Shown here: piece by piece, positions 27,171 through 36,435 of the stretch
How the letters are laid out: each line of letters starts with the position of its first letter
Position numbering within the stretch: the stretch's first letter is position 1
Source of the DNA: DATFBY01 sp035253585
Lineage (GTDB): Bacteria > Gemmatimonadota > Gemmatimonadetes > Gemmatimonadales > Gemmatimonadaceae
NCBI GenBank assembly: GCA_035253585.1
Contig: DATFBY010000055.1
Location: 1 to 64,000, forward strand
DNA length: 64,000 bases
Direction: 5' to 3'
Notes under the pieces: model-generated
What the model was told of the DNA's origin: nothing
Seen by the model: only the letters and a program-made list of their open reading frames with translations
Databases searched by the model: none
Program-made: the position numbers and the translations under genes

Positions 27171-28211
27171 ATGTTGGCATTCGTAACGGGCGGTACGGGG
27201 CTTCTCGGGAGCAATCTCGTGCGACAGCTCCTCCACGACGGACACACGGTGCGGGTTCTCGCCCGCTCCAAGGAAAAGGCCAGCCTTCAGTTGGCTGATC
27301 TCGATGAATCGGCGCGCGAGCGCTACAGCATCGTCGTCGGTGATCTGAGCGATGTCAGTGCGTTTGCTGCTTCGCTGGAAGGCGTGGACATCGTGTTCCA
27401 CACCGCCGCGTACTTCCGCGAGTACTATCAGCCAGGCGATCACTGGACGGAGCTCGAAAGACTGAACGTCCGAGCCACGCAGGCCGTGATCGAGAGCGCG
27501 GCCGAGGTTGGTGTACCGGCCTTCCTTCACGTCAGCACGTTAGGCGTGATTGGGATGAAGCCTGGCGGTGAGCCGGGCGATGAAAGCACGCCACCGTCAG
27601 CGGCTCAGCTCGGCAATCTCTACTTTCGAAGCAAATACGCCGCCGATGAGGTGATCGACGAGCTCGAAGCGAAGAGCGACATCCGGATCGTTACCGTTCA
27701 TCCCGGATGGATGTTCGGCCCAGGCGACGCGGCTCCGACCAGCGCCGGCGCTTTGGTCATTCAGTTTCTCCGACGCGAGATTCCGGGCGTGCCACCGGGC
27801 GGTATGAACGTGGCCGACGTGCGCGACGTCTCCATTGGAGCGATCAGGGCGGCTGAGCGTGGCGGCGCGGGATCGCACTTCATCCTCGGCGGTCCTTACG
27901 TGTCGGTGAAGGAAATCTTCGCATCGCTGGCACGGGTAAGTGGGGTTCCCTCGCCTCGCATCGTCCTACCGCCACGCGTTCTCGAGAGCGTCGCCTGGTT
28001 GGGAGAAAAGCTCGCTGTGTTGCGTCGACGTCCAGCAAGAATCTCGCTCGAGGGGGTTCGTATGTTTCAGCTCGAGATGCGAGTGAGCTCGGCTCGCGCC
28101 GAACAGGAGCTGGGAGTCACTTTCCGGCCGCTCGAGGAAACGCTGCGCGATACGATCGAGTGGTTCCGGTCGCACGGAATGTTGAGCGATCTTCATTACC
28201 GTTCTGCATGA
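27171..28211 (+). CDS. NAD-dependent epimerase/dehydratase, extended SDR
   Basis: A 346-residue extended short-chain dehydrogenase/reductase. The NAD-binding motif TGGTGLLGSNL is at residues 6-16, VVGDLSD near 60, and catalytic STLG with YFRSKYAADE (Tyr-x3-Lys, about 155-160). FGPGD and the C-terminal helices match the dihydroflavonol-reductase-like and hopanoid-associated epimerase group. The ATG at 27171 has GGGAG five bases upstream; an earlier ATG at 27159 is poorly spaced. It lies 14 bases after the RND gene, so it is probably the last gene of the TetR-controlled operon. The substrate, perhaps a nucleotide sugar, ketone or lipid, is unknown. Confidence 0.85.
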   Translation: MLAFVTGGTGLLGSNLVRQLLHDGHTVRVLARSKEKASLQLADLDESARERYSIVVGDLSDVSAFAASLEGVDIVFHTAAYFREYYQPGDHWTELERLNVRATQAVIESAAEVGVPAFLHVSTLGVIGMKPGGEPGDESTPPSAAQLGNLYFRSKYAADEVIDELEAKSDIRIVTVHPGWMFGPGDAAPTSAGALVIQFLRREIPGVPPGGMNVADVRDVSIGAIRAAERGGAGSHFILGGPYVSVKEIFASLARVSGVPSPRIVLPPRVLESVAWLGEKLAVLRRRPARISLEGVRMFQLEMRVSSARAEQELGVTFRPLEETLRDTIEWFRSHGMLSDLHYRSA

Positions 28212-28225
28212 GTGCTCAACATCGG

Positions 28226-28315
28226 CTTGCGGCCTGCGCCTGCGGCCTGCGGCCTGCGGCCCGTCGCTCGTGGTGAGCGAGTCCTCGCTGCGATGATGAT
28301 CCCGCAGGCCGCAAG
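28226..28315. repeat. Heptamer-arm hairpin element E (GCGGCCT units), degraded right arm
   Basis: The left arm has several GCGGCCT/GCGCCT units. The right arm keeps only CGCAGGCCGCAAG (28303-28315), which pairs perfectly with 28226-28238. The loop contains GCTCGTGGTGAGCGAG, itself a small hairpin and a match to the core GGCTCGTGGCGAGCGAG in element H. It separates two plus-strand genes. Confidence 0.75.
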
Positions 28316-28381
28316 TCGCACACCGCTCTAGCCGTCCTTTTCTGGTTGGCGCAGGTTAGAGCACAGCGCCGGCCAGGAGGC

Positions 28382-29209
28382 ATGGTGTCGACCGATCGCA
28401 AGTACGTGCTGGTGACAGGTGGATCGCGTGGGATCGGACGGGGGATCGCACAGAAGCTCGGGTCGAAGGGCGCTCACGTGGCGATCCATTATTTCCAGAA
28501 CACGGCCGCGGCCGATGAGACGCTTCGACTCGTGAGGCAGGCGGGCGGTGACGGCTTCACGCTGAAGGCCGATGTCACGAAGGAGCAGGACGTCCGCCGC
28601 ATCTTCGACGAGGTGAAGAGCCAGTTCGGCGCGCTCGACGTTTTCGTCAGCAATGCGCGACCGGAAGTGCCAGAGTTCTTCCAGCCGCCCTTCGAGATCA
28701 CTGTGCAACAGTGGAGCGCGTCTTTCAACTCACAGGCGACCGCGTTCCTGGTCGCGGCGCAACAAGCGGCGCGTCTCATGCGCGACAACGGCCGCATCAT
28801 TGCCATCACGTACGGCGCGGGCAGCAAGAGCGGAAGCTTGCAGCCATGGGTCGGCATGGGCTCGGCCAAGGCGGCGCTGGAAGCACTGGTGCGTTACTTC
28901 GCCGTGGCGCTCGCCCCGCGCGGGATTACCGTGAACGCCGTGAGCCCCGGATGGACGGAAGACAGCGTCCTCAACTCGCTCCCGCTCGCCGTGCAGGAGC
29001 TGATTCGCGGCTGGCACACGCGCGGATGGACGCCGATGGGTCGACTCGGAACGCCGGCGGATGTCGGGAACGTGGTCGGCCTGCTGTGCGACCCGGATGC
29101 AGGATGGATCACAGGCCAGCTGATCTACGCCGATGGCGGCGCCTCGCTGATGAATCCGGAAGTGCCGTCGGAGATCCAGTTGCCGGCGCCGAGGGAAGCG
29201 ACGGTGTAA
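28382..29209 (+). CDS. FabI/FabL-like short-chain reductase lacking the usual catalytic Tyr
   Basis: A 275-residue SDR with the nucleotide motif VTGGSRGIGRGIA (about 11-23) and VNAVSPGW (about 180). The active-site stretch SLQPWVGMGSAKAALEAL aligns with the Tyr-x6-Lys motif of enoyl-ACP reductases, where the Lys and MG are kept but the Tyr position is Trp. The Tyr-x3-Lys position of ordinary SDRs holds Met. An upstream Tyr (ITYGAG) is kept as in FabI. The fold is clear; the reaction is not, and the protein may use an altered mechanism or be non-catalytic. SD AGGAGG lies one base before this ATG, so GTG 28385 is an alternative start. Confidence 0.8.
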   Translation: MVSTDRKYVLVTGGSRGIGRGIAQKLGSKGAHVAIHYFQNTAAADETLRLVRQAGGDGFTLKADVTKEQDVRRIFDEVKSQFGALDVFVSNARPEVPEFFQPPFEITVQQWSASFNSQATAFLVAAQQAARLMRDNGRIIAITYGAGSKSGSLQPWVGMGSAKAALEALVRYFAVALAPRGITVNAVSPGWTEDSVLNSLPLAVQELIRGWHTRGWTPMGRLGTPADVGNVVGLLCDPDAGWITGQLIYADGGASLMNPEVPSEIQLPAPREATV

Positions 29210-29212
29210 CGC

Positions 29213-29321
29213 GAGCATCGAGATTCGAGATTCGAGATTCGAGATTCGGGGAAGGCACACCTAACGAGTTCCGAATCCGCCCTCCCGAATCTCGAATCTC
29301 GAATCTCGAATCTCGATGCTC
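29213..29321. repeat. Heptamer-arm hairpin element F, perfect 38-bp inverted repeat
   Basis: Both 38-base arms (29213-29250 and 29284-29321) match perfectly as inverted copies: GAG, CATCGAG, three ATTCGAG units and ATTCGGG on the left. The 33-base loop includes CCTAAC. It lies between convergent genes, 4 bases past the SDR stop and 6 before the adaptor stop. Confidence 0.95.
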
Positions 29322-29327
29322 GATGCT

Positions 29328-30482
29328 CTACGGCGCCTTCACCGGCCGATCAGTCGTATCCACCTCTACCTTCTTCTCCTGCGGCGCAACCGGCATTCCT
29401 TCCGCCATGCGCTCCAACCCACCGACGACGACCTGCTCGCCCGCGGCGACGCCGCTCACGACCTCCACCAATCCCTCACGGCGCACGCCGAGCTGAACCA
29501 CGCGGCGGCTCGCTTTGCCGTCGACGACGGCCCAGACGACGTTGGCGGTGCGCAGCGGCTGCACCGCGTCCTCCGGAATCACGATCGCGTTCCCGCGCGT
29601 GGCGGTTGCTAAGCGGGCTTCGATGAACATCCCTGGCTTGAGCACGCGATCTGGATTGGGCGCGCGACCCTTCACGACGATCGTGCGGTTCTCGTCCTGA
29701 ACGACCGGATCGATGAAATCGACGGTCGCGCGAAAGACGCGACCCGGCTCGGCAGCCACGCTGAACTCGACGCTCTGACCACGGCGGAGTGCGACCGCGT
29801 GACGTTCCGGTACTTCGATCACCGCTCGCTGAGGATCCACCGTCTGGAGTGTGAGCAGACTGTCGCTCGTCGTGACGTAATCGCCGACACTCACGAACTT
29901 CTGGCCTACCGCGCCGGCGAACGGCGCGCGCACGACGCTCCGCGCGATCTGAAGCTCGAGCACCGCTAGCGCTGCTTCGGCGCTCTTCGCCGCCGCCTCG
30001 GCGCGCTCGAGGTCAGCGGTCGACGCGGCGTTCTGCTCGCGGAGGCGCAGCACTCGCGCGAGCTGTTGCCGCGCGAGATCTCGGTCCGCCTTCGCCCGCT
30101 CCGCCTGCGCACGCGGCATCGCGTCGTCAATGCGGACGAGCGCGGCACCTCGCCCGACGAACTGCCCCTCCTGAAACAGGAGGGCGGTGATTCGGCCTTG
30201 CTCATCGGGACGAAGCGCGACTTGCGAGACCGCTTCGATCCGGCCCGTGGCCCGCACGGCGTCTACGACGCTTTCCTGTCGTGCGACGCCGACGTCCACC
30301 GGCATCGGCGGCATGGCGCCGGGGCCGCCCGCACCGCCGCCACCGTCCGGTTGCGCATTCGCCCCGCCATCGGCACCCCGCAGAAACACGACGATCAAAA
30401 TCAGAGCGAGAACCACTCCTGCTCCGATGATGAGCGCACGCTTGCGCGGCGCCGGCGCCTCTCGTTGTATGGAACTCGTCAT
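29328..30482 (-). CDS. RND efflux periplasmic adaptor, membrane-anchored
   Basis: A 384-residue membrane fusion protein with an N-terminal transmembrane anchor (ALIIGAGVVLALILIVVFL, about 16-34). A Gly/Ala/Pro-rich linker follows, then the lipoyl and hairpin region (VALRPDEQGRITALLFQEGQ; RAQAERAKADRDLARQQLAR; RAPFAGAVGQKFVSVGDYV) and a beta-barrel domain. It belongs to the MdtA/AcrA-like adaptor group. GAGGAG precedes the ATG at 30482. It is the last gene of a minus-strand operon with the order RND, TolC, adaptor, the reverse of the 21-27 kb locus. No regulator is adjacent. Confidence 0.9.
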   Translation of the reverse strand: MTSSIQREAPAPRKRALIIGAGVVLALILIVVFLRGADGGANAQPDGGGGAGGPGAMPPMPVDVGVARQESVVDAVRATGRIEAVSQVALRPDEQGRITALLFQEGQFVGRGAALVRIDDAMPRAQAERAKADRDLARQQLARVLRLREQNAASTADLERAEAAAKSAEAALAVLELQIARSVVRAPFAGAVGQKFVSVGDYVTTSDSLLTLQTVDPQRAVIEVPERHAVALRRGQSVEFSVAAEPGRVFRATVDFIDPVVQDENRTIVVKGRAPNPDRVLKPGMFIEARLATATRGNAIVIPEDAVQPLRTANVVWAVVDGKASRRVVQLGVRREGLVEVVSGVAAGEQVVVGGLERMAEGMPVAPQEKKVEVDTTDRPVKAP

Positions 30483-30527
30483 GAACTCCTCTGGCCGATC
30501 ATCGGATCGAAAATCAATCGTAAAAGC

Positions 30528-31844
30528 CTACTGGAGAATTCGGCGGCCCAGCAATGCCTCGAGCTGCGCCAGTGCCAGCCGCGTTCTGTATCTCGACTGC
30601 ACCAACGTCGCCTCGGACTCCGTGAGCGCGACCTGTGCCTCCAACAGATCGAGGATCGTCGTCGCACCCTCACGGTAGCGCGCCCGTTGCACGCGATAAT
30701 TCTCGGTCGCTACGGCCACTCCGACGAGGGCGAGCTCGATCCCCGCACGCGCGGTGCCGTAGCCGTGATAGGACTGCGCCACGCGCTCTCCTGCCGCGCG
30801 CTCCTGATCCTGACGCTCGGCTCGCGCGACGTTCCGGTCGGCGCGTGCGCGGGCAACGGTCAGCTCGCGCTGACCCGCATTCCAGAGCGGCAGTGAAACA
30901 GTGACCGCGAGCTGCGAACGGTGCAGCGCGTCGGGGAAGAGCTGACTATCGTAAGCACCCGCCGTCGCACCGACGGTGATCTCCGGCAGATATAGCTCCC
31001 GCTCCGCCAGCACGATCGCATCGGCACGGCGCTCGGCGGCACGCGCCGCCGTGATCTCCGGACCGCGCAGCCGCATCTCGGCGATCGCCTCGTCGAGCGT
31101 CATCGGCAATGCGGGAGGTACCGCGGAATCCAACGGCGTTGCTTCGGCCGGACCGCTGATGCCGATGAGTCGTCCAAGCGTGAGCCGCGAGGCGGCCAGT
31201 GCCGAATCGCTGCTGAGCACGCCGACGCGCGCGCGGTTCACTTCGAGCGAGAGCTGTAGCGAGTCGGACGCGATCGCTTCGCCGGCCAGCACTCGAACGC
31301 GCGCCACCTCGAACTGCTCTTCGGCGCGGCGCAGCCGGTCGGCCGCGACTCGTGCGAGCTCCTTGTCCTCGAGCACCTCGTAGTACGCCCGGTCGGCCTC
31401 GAGCGCCGTGCGGAACTCCGCCGCGGTCTCGCTCGCTTCAGCGCTCCGGAGCGACGCGCGCGCGCTCTTGAGATTCCCGAGCTTGCCGGCGCCTAACAAC
31501 GTGTATCGGGCTTCCAGCGTGGCACTGGTGGCGTTCGGACTGATGCCACCCGTCCCGAAGTTGAAGAAGGGATCGGAAAAGCGGGTGTAATTGCCGTTGG
31601 CCGAGATGTGCGGCGTGACCAGATTGGCCAGTGCCGAGCGGCGCTCCCACGATGCCGTCTCTACCTGCCCGCGCGCGGCGACCGCGTCGGGATGCACCTG
31701 TGCCGCGCGCCTTCTCGCTTCATCGAGCGTGACCGTCGGAACTGGCGCGTTCGCTACCTGACTCAGTATCGCAGCAGGAGCGACGCTCGATGCTGCCGCG
31801 AGCCACGCGACGAGCAGCGCTCCGTGAATTGCACGCTTACTCAC
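30528..31844 (-). CDS. TolC-family outer membrane efflux protein
   Basis: A 438-residue OEP-family channel with a signal peptide ending near ILSQ. It has the two coiled-coil halves: LDEARRRAAQVHPDAVAARG and the second-half VVATENYRVQRARYREGATTILDLLEAQVAL pattern. GTG at 31844 is the start, with GGAGGCAAA upstream, and it overlaps the RND stop by four bases. Its partner pump is encoded upstream and the adaptor downstream. It differs clearly from the TolC at 21.7 kb, so the two pumps have their own exit ducts. Confidence 0.9.
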   Translation of the reverse strand: MSKRAIHGALLVAWLAAASSVAPAAILSQVANAPVPTVTLDEARRRAAQVHPDAVAARGQVETASWERRSALANLVTPHISANGNYTRFSDPFFNFGTGGISPNATSATLEARYTLLGAGKLGNLKSARASLRSAEASETAAEFRTALEADRAYYEVLEDKELARVAADRLRRAEEQFEVARVRVLAGEAIASDSLQLSLEVNRARVGVLSSDSALAASRLTLGRLIGISGPAEATPLDSAVPPALPMTLDEAIAEMRLRGPEITAARAAERRADAIVLAERELYLPEITVGATAGAYDSQLFPDALHRSQLAVTVSLPLWNAGQRELTVARARADRNVARAERQDQERAAGERVAQSYHGYGTARAGIELALVGVAVATENYRVQRARYREGATTILDLLEAQVALTESEATLVQSRYRTRLALAQLEALLGRRILQ

Positions 31845-34800
31845 TTTGCCTCCATGGAGACGGCCGCTGGGGCGACCGGTTGGTACGCATCTCCAGCGTA
31901 TCCGCGGCGCGCTCTGCGCTCGCGAATGCGCTCGAACACAACGAATACGGCTGGCACCAGGTACAGCGTCAGCAGCGTCGACACGACCAGACCGCCGATG
32001 ATCGAGTAGCCCAGTGGGCGGCGGCTGCCGGCACCCGCACCGAGTCCAAGAGCGATCGGGAGCGATCCGATGATCGCTGCTACCGACGTCATGAGAATCG
32101 GACGCAAGCGGATGCGCCCTGCTTCGCGCATCGCCGCCAATGCATCGTGCCCTCGCCCATGCAGATCGTTGGCGTAAGTCACGAGCAGAATGGAATTCTT
32201 GGACACCAGACCGATGAGCAGGATCATTCCGATCTGGCTGTACACGTTGAGCGTCGCGCCGGTGAGGAAGAGCGCGGCCAGCGCCCCAGTGACCGCGAGC
32301 GGGACCGCGAGAAGCACCGTGAACGGGTGCAGCAGCGACTCGAATTGCGCCGCCAGCACCATGAACACGAAGATCAGCGCCAGCGCGAACGCGAAGTACA
32401 GCGCACCGCCGCTCTCCAGAAACTCGCGCGATTCACCCGCGAGCGTGACCGTGCTGCCCGCAGGGAGCACCTCGGCCGCGGCCTTGTTGAGCGAATCCAG
32501 CGCCTGACCGAGTGTGAAACCAGGCGCCATGCTTGCTGAAAGCGTGAACGATCGAACCCGATCGTAGTGATTCAGCTGTCGCGGACCGATGCGCTCCTCG
32601 ATGCGAGTCACCGCATCCAGCGGCACGAGGGCGCCATTTTCGCCGCGAACGTGAATCCCGGTGATGTCGGACGGAGTCGCGCGATCTTCGGCGTCGAGCC
32701 GCAGAATCACATCGTAGAGCTTGTTGTCCGACGTGAAGCGGCTGACGTCGCGTCCGCCTAACAACGTCTGGAGCGTGGTGGCGATGTCGCGCGCCGGGAC
32801 GCCGAGATCTTCGGCGCGATCGCGGTCGAGCGTGATCACCAGCTCGGGCTTGGTGACCCGAAGATCGGTGTCGACGTTCAGCAACCCGGGAATCTTCCCG
32901 GCGCGGGCGACGAGAGCATCCATCCCGTTGACCAGTGCCTCGAAGTCGCGATTCTGCACCACGAATTGGACGGGTGGCGCGAATCCGCCGAACGCCGGCG
33001 GGTTGATCGCAAACGCAAAGATGCCCGGCACGGCGAAGAACGGGCCCTGCACCTCGCCGATGATCTCTTCGGCTGAACGGTCGCGGTCATCGAAGTCCTC
33101 GAGGATGAGGCCGACGATACCCGAGCTCGGCGGACCATCGAAGCCGATCACCGCGAAGGTGGAGCGCACGTCCTTCGTGCGATGCGCGATCGCCTCGACC
33201 TGGCGCATGTAGTCGTCGGTGTACTGAACTGTCGAGCCTTCCGGCGCTACCACGAAGGTGAAGAAGAATCCACGATCGTCAGGCGGAACGAATTCGCGCT
33301 CGAGTGACGCGAAGAGGAGCACGGCGGCGGCGGTCAGGAGAGCGCCGCCACCAATCACCCAGAGCGGCCGCTTGAGTGCTTTGTCGAGCGAGCGCTCGTA
33401 GCGCCGGTTGATCCAATCGAGTCCCGCGCCCACGGCGTGCTCGAAGCGCGACTCGCGGTGCGAGACGCGAAGGATCTTGGCGGAGAGCATGGGTGTGAGC
33501 GTCAATGCCACAACGCCCGAGATCAACACCGCGCCACCGACCGCGACGCCGAACTCGTTGAACAGGCGGCCGGTCGCGCCGGTGAGGAAGAGCAGGGGAG
33601 AGAAGACCGCGATGAGCGCGATCGTGGTCGCGATGACCGCCGTGGTGATCTCCTTGGTGCCGTCGATCGCTGCAGTCTGCGGATCTTTGCGCAGCTCCTC
33701 CTGGTGACGGTACGCGTTCTCGAGAACGATGATGGCGTCGTCGACCACGATGCCGATGGCGAGGATGAGTCCCAGCAGTGTGAAGGTGTTCACCGAGTAG
33801 CCGATCGCCGAGAGGACGGCGAACGTGCCGATGATGGAGACCGGGATCGCCAGCGCGGGAATGATCGTGGCGCGAAGCGTACGCAGGAACACGAAGATGA
33901 TGGCGATGACGAGGATCGCCGTCAGGATCAACGTCTCCTCCGCTTCAGCAATCGAGCGCTGAATGAACACGGAGCCATCGAACGCCATCGCCAGCTCCAC
34001 GCCGGGCGGGAGCGACGCGCGGATCGCGGGGAGCTCCTTGTGTACGGCGTTCGCCACTTCGATCACGTTGGCTTTCGACTGCCTAACGACGCCGATGAAG
34101 ATCGCCGGCTGCTGGGAGTAGCGCGTGATGGAGCGCTCATGCTCCGGTCCGGGCTCCACGCGCGCGATGTCGCCGAGCTTGAGAAGGTCGCCGCCGCGCG
34201 CAACGACCGTGAGGTCGGCGAACTCGCGCGGTGTCTTCATCTCGCCCAGGTAGCGAACCGAGAACTCGCGCCGCGAGGACTCGATGCGTCCGGCGGGGAT
34301 CTCGACACTTCGGGTCCGAATGGCGTTCTCGATGTCCTGTGCGGTGAGGCCACGCGCGGCGAGCTCGCGCGGCGACAGCCATACGCGCATCGAGAAGCGA
34401 CGCTCGCCGTACAGCGGTGCGCCCGAGACCCCGGGGATCGTCTGCATCCTCGGCTTCACCTGACGGTCGGCGATGTCGGAGAGCTCCATCAGTCCGTAGG
34501 TCCGCGAGGTGAGCGCGAGGAACATGATCGGAAACGCATCCGCTTCCTGCTTGGCGATCACCGGCTCCTCGATGTCCTCGGGGAGCAGACCGCGCACGCG
34601 CGAGACTTTGTCGCGGACGTCCTGCGCCGCGGCCTCGATCTCACGGTCGAGCGTGAATTCGAGCGTGATGGTGCTGCGCTCTTCCTGGCTTGCGCTGGAC
34701 ATGGTGCGCAGCCCTTCGAGGCTGGAGAGCTCTTCTTCGAGTACGTCGGTGACCGCCGACTCGATCACCTGCGGGCTCGCGCCCGGGAGGAGCACGGTCA

Positions 34801-34939
34801 CGGACACGATGGGCGGATCGGCGTCCGGGAATTCGCGGACGGGAAGTCGCGAATAGCCGATGACACCCACGAGCACGATGCCGAGGCTGACCATGCTCGA
34901 GAGGACGGGGCGGCGGATGAATCGTTCAGCGAACTGCAT
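31841..34939 (-). CDS. RND efflux transporter, second pump
   Basis: A 1032-residue pump with the twelve-helix RND layout: FIRRPVLSSMVSLGIVLVGV (TM1), LPGASPQVIESAVTDVLE, the transmembrane-4 aspartates in AIGIVVDDAIIVLENAYRH (about 400), YVTDDYM-like porter stretches, and C-terminal GLVVSTLLTLYLVPAVFV. The sequence resembles the hydrophobe-amphiphile class that exports drugs and bile-salt-like compounds. It leads a minus-strand operon with its own TolC and adaptor. A candidate promoter lies just upstream. No regulator gene is nearby. Confidence 0.93.
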   Translation of the reverse strand: MQFAERFIRRPVLSSMVSLGIVLVGVIGYSRLPVREFPDADPPIVSVTVLLPGASPQVIESAVTDVLEEELSSLEGLRTMSSASQEERSTITLEFTLDREIEAAAQDVRDKVSRVRGLLPEDIEEPVIAKQEADAFPIMFLALTSRTYGLMELSDIADRQVKPRMQTIPGVSGAPLYGERRFSMRVWLSPRELAARGLTAQDIENAIRTRSVEIPAGRIESSRREFSVRYLGEMKTPREFADLTVVARGGDLLKLGDIARVEPGPEHERSITRYSQQPAIFIGVVRQSKANVIEVANAVHKELPAIRASLPPGVELAMAFDGSVFIQRSIAEAEETLILTAILVIAIIFVFLRTLRATIIPALAIPVSIIGTFAVLSAIGYSVNTFTLLGLILAIGIVVDDAIIVLENAYRHQEELRKDPQTAAIDGTKEITTAVIATTIALIAVFSPLLFLTGATGRLFNEFGVAVGGAVLISGVVALTLTPMLSAKILRVSHRESRFEHAVGAGLDWINRRYERSLDKALKRPLWVIGGGALLTAAAVLLFASLEREFVPPDDRGFFFTFVVAPEGSTVQYTDDYMRQVEAIAHRTKDVRSTFAVIGFDGPPSSGIVGLILEDFDDRDRSAEEIIGEVQGPFFAVPGIFAFAINPPAFGGFAPPVQFVVQNRDFEALVNGMDALVARAGKIPGLLNVDTDLRVTKPELVITLDRDRAEDLGVPARDIATTLQTLLGGRDVSRFTSDNKLYDVILRLDAEDRATPSDITGIHVRGENGALVPLDAVTRIEERIGPRQLNHYDRVRSFTLSASMAPGFTLGQALDSLNKAAAEVLPAGSTVTLAGESREFLESGGALYFAFALALIFVFMVLAAQFESLLHPFTVLLAVPLAVTGALAALFLTGATLNVYSQIGMILLIGLVSKNSILLVTYANDLHGRGHDALAAMREAGRIRLRPILMTSVAAIIGSLPIALGLGAGAGSRRPLGYSIIGGLVVSTLLTLYLVPAVFVVFERIRERRARRGYAGDAYQPVAPAAVSMEAK

Positions 34940-34994
34940 CAGCGTGTCCTCGTTTCAATGGCTGCGCGTTCCAGACGCGCGCGAAGCGCACCCG

Positions 34995-35022
34995 AACATA
35001 AACCGAAACACATGCTTCACAA
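34995..35022 (-). promoter_or_regulatory. Candidate promoter for the minus-strand RND operon
   Basis: On the minus strand TTGTGA (35022-35017) and TATGTT (35000-34995) are 16 bases apart, about 55 bases before the RND start codon. Both boxes are weak but they are the best pair in the gap at 34940-35202. The rest of that gap holds one GCCTAAC heptamer and no gene. Confidence 0.35.
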
Positions 35023-35202
35023 GACTGGTTGCTGGGAATCAACTGTTTCCGCCCTCCCGATGCCTCTACAGGCAACGCGCTGAGAGGCTAGCGATGTTCC
35101 GACGACGGAGAAAGCCATGCGGGGCGATTACTGCCTAACGAGTGGCGGGCGGCCCGGCACGCTGGGTGGCCGGCTCGTGCAGCAGGGCGACTGTTCAGCC
35201 GG

Positions 35203-35493
35203 TTACTGATCGAGCGCGGTCAGCGACACGATTGCCGTTCCATCGCGCTGGTAGGCCACTCCGACCAGCCACGGTCGACAGCAGACCTGGCAATCTTCCA
35301 CGTACTTCTGAGTAACGCCGCCGCCCGGATCGAGCCCGATCGTAACCAGCTCGGCGCAGTACGGACACGCCACGATGGCGTCGGTGTCCGCGGTCCCCTC
35401 CTCGAGCCCCGAATCCAGCTCGAGATCGTCGCCCTCGGCGTCGTGCAGAAAATCCCGAGCGTGGTCGTCGGGAAATTCGTCGGCAAAGCGCAT
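35203..35493 (-). CDS. CPXCG-family cysteine-rich protein
   Basis: A 96-residue protein with a two-Cys/two-Cys zinc-ribbon-like core: CPYCAELVTI and, about 25 residues on, YVEDCQVCCRPWLV, which is the defining pattern of the CPXCG (Cys_rich_CPXG) family. An acidic N-terminal region precedes it. The family function is unknown; a metal-binding role is inferred from the cysteines. The ATG at 35493 gives the family-typical start, and a longer upstream reading frame is out-of-family. It is divergent from the cytochrome gene at 35682. Confidence 0.85.
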   Translation of the reverse strand: MRFADEFPDDHARDFLHDAEGDDLELDSGLEEGTADTDAIVACPYCAELVTIGLDPGGGVTQKYVEDCQVCCRPWLVGVAYQRDGTAIVSLTALDQ

Positions 35494-35681
35494 CGGGTAA
35501 TGGTAGCTCTTTCTCGCCCTGGCACACATGCCCGCTGCCCCCCGGGCTGTGCGCGCTGATTGACATCGCCATTGGGCCGTTTCGCGGAAGGACCAGCCCA
35601 ACCGATCCCGAAGCAATGGTCGCCTTCCTCGACGCGCCATAGCTTCGCCGGCGGATGCTCACCCCGCTCGGAGAATCGATC

Positions 35682-36428
35682 ATGAGACTCGTCCTTTCCG
35701 GCGTGCTGTTTCTCACCGCGACGTTCACTCTGCCGGCGCAGGCGCCGGGCAAGTGGCCCCCGGATTCTCTCATCAACGTCAAGATTTTCCCGAAGAACAC
35801 GCCGGTGATGGACGTGGTGGGGCAGATGCGAAACTTCGCCGGTGGACTGGGGGTTCGCTGCCAGTTCTGCCACGTCGGAGAGGAAGGGAAACCGCTCGCC
35901 ACCTTCGACTTCGCCAGCGATCAGAAGCGCACCAAGAAAGTCGCGCGCGAGATGATGCGCATGGTGCAGGACATCAATCGGCGACTCGACACGCTGCCCG
36001 AGCGAAAGACCGACGGGCTACAGGTCGCTTGCATCACCTGCCACCGTGGTGTCAGCCGTCCGGTACCGCTCTTCACCATTATGGTCGACGCCGCGACCAC
36101 GTCGGGCGCCGATTCGGCCATCCGTGCGTATCGGGCCCTGCGTCAGCGCTATTACGGGCGCGATGCCTACGATTTCGGCGAGTCGTCACTGAACATCGCC
36201 GCCTTCAGACTCGGCCGCGCCGGCAAGTACGACGAAGCGTTCAAGCTTCTCGAGCTCAACGAAGAGCTCTTTCCGAGCTCGTCAGGCATGTACGTCTTCC
36301 GCGGCAACGTGAGTCTCATGCGCGGTGACACGGCCGGCGCCGCGGCCGCCTATCGGGAAGCGATCCGTCGCGATACGTCGAATGCGGAGGCGAAAGGGCG
36401 ACTTCGCGACATCGGACGAAATCCCTAG
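35682..36428 (+). CDS. Diheme cytochrome c, reaction-centre C-subunit-like, with TPR tail
   Basis: A 248-residue secreted protein. A signal peptide (ends near LPAQ) is followed by two heme motifs, CQFCHV (about 60) and CITCHRG (about 118), in the spacing seen in the photosynthetic reaction-centre cytochrome c subunit family, which normally has four hemes. The C-terminal half (about 155-245) has two TPR-like helix pairs (FRLGRAGKYDEAFKLLELNE). Short diheme versions occur in non-phototrophs; here no reaction-centre gene is nearby, so the role is probably general electron transfer. The ATG at 35682 has CGGAGA upstream. Confidence 0.85.
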   Translation: MRLVLSGVLFLTATFTLPAQAPGKWPPDSLINVKIFPKNTPVMDVVGQMRNFAGGLGVRCQFCHVGEEGKPLATFDFASDQKRTKKVAREMMRMVQDINRRLDTLPERKTDGLQVACITCHRGVSRPVPLFTIMVDAATTSGADSAIRAYRALRQRYYGRDAYDFGESSLNIAAFRLGRAGKYDEAFKLLELNEELFPSSSGMYVFRGNVSLMRGDTAGAAAAYREAIRRDTSNAEAKGRLRDIGRNP

Positions 36429-36435
36429 GCTCGGC

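Noticed and set aside
33437..35083. 548-codon plus-strand frame
   Set aside because: It is antisense to the RND gene with low-complexity Arg/Asp/Glu composition typical of shadow frames.
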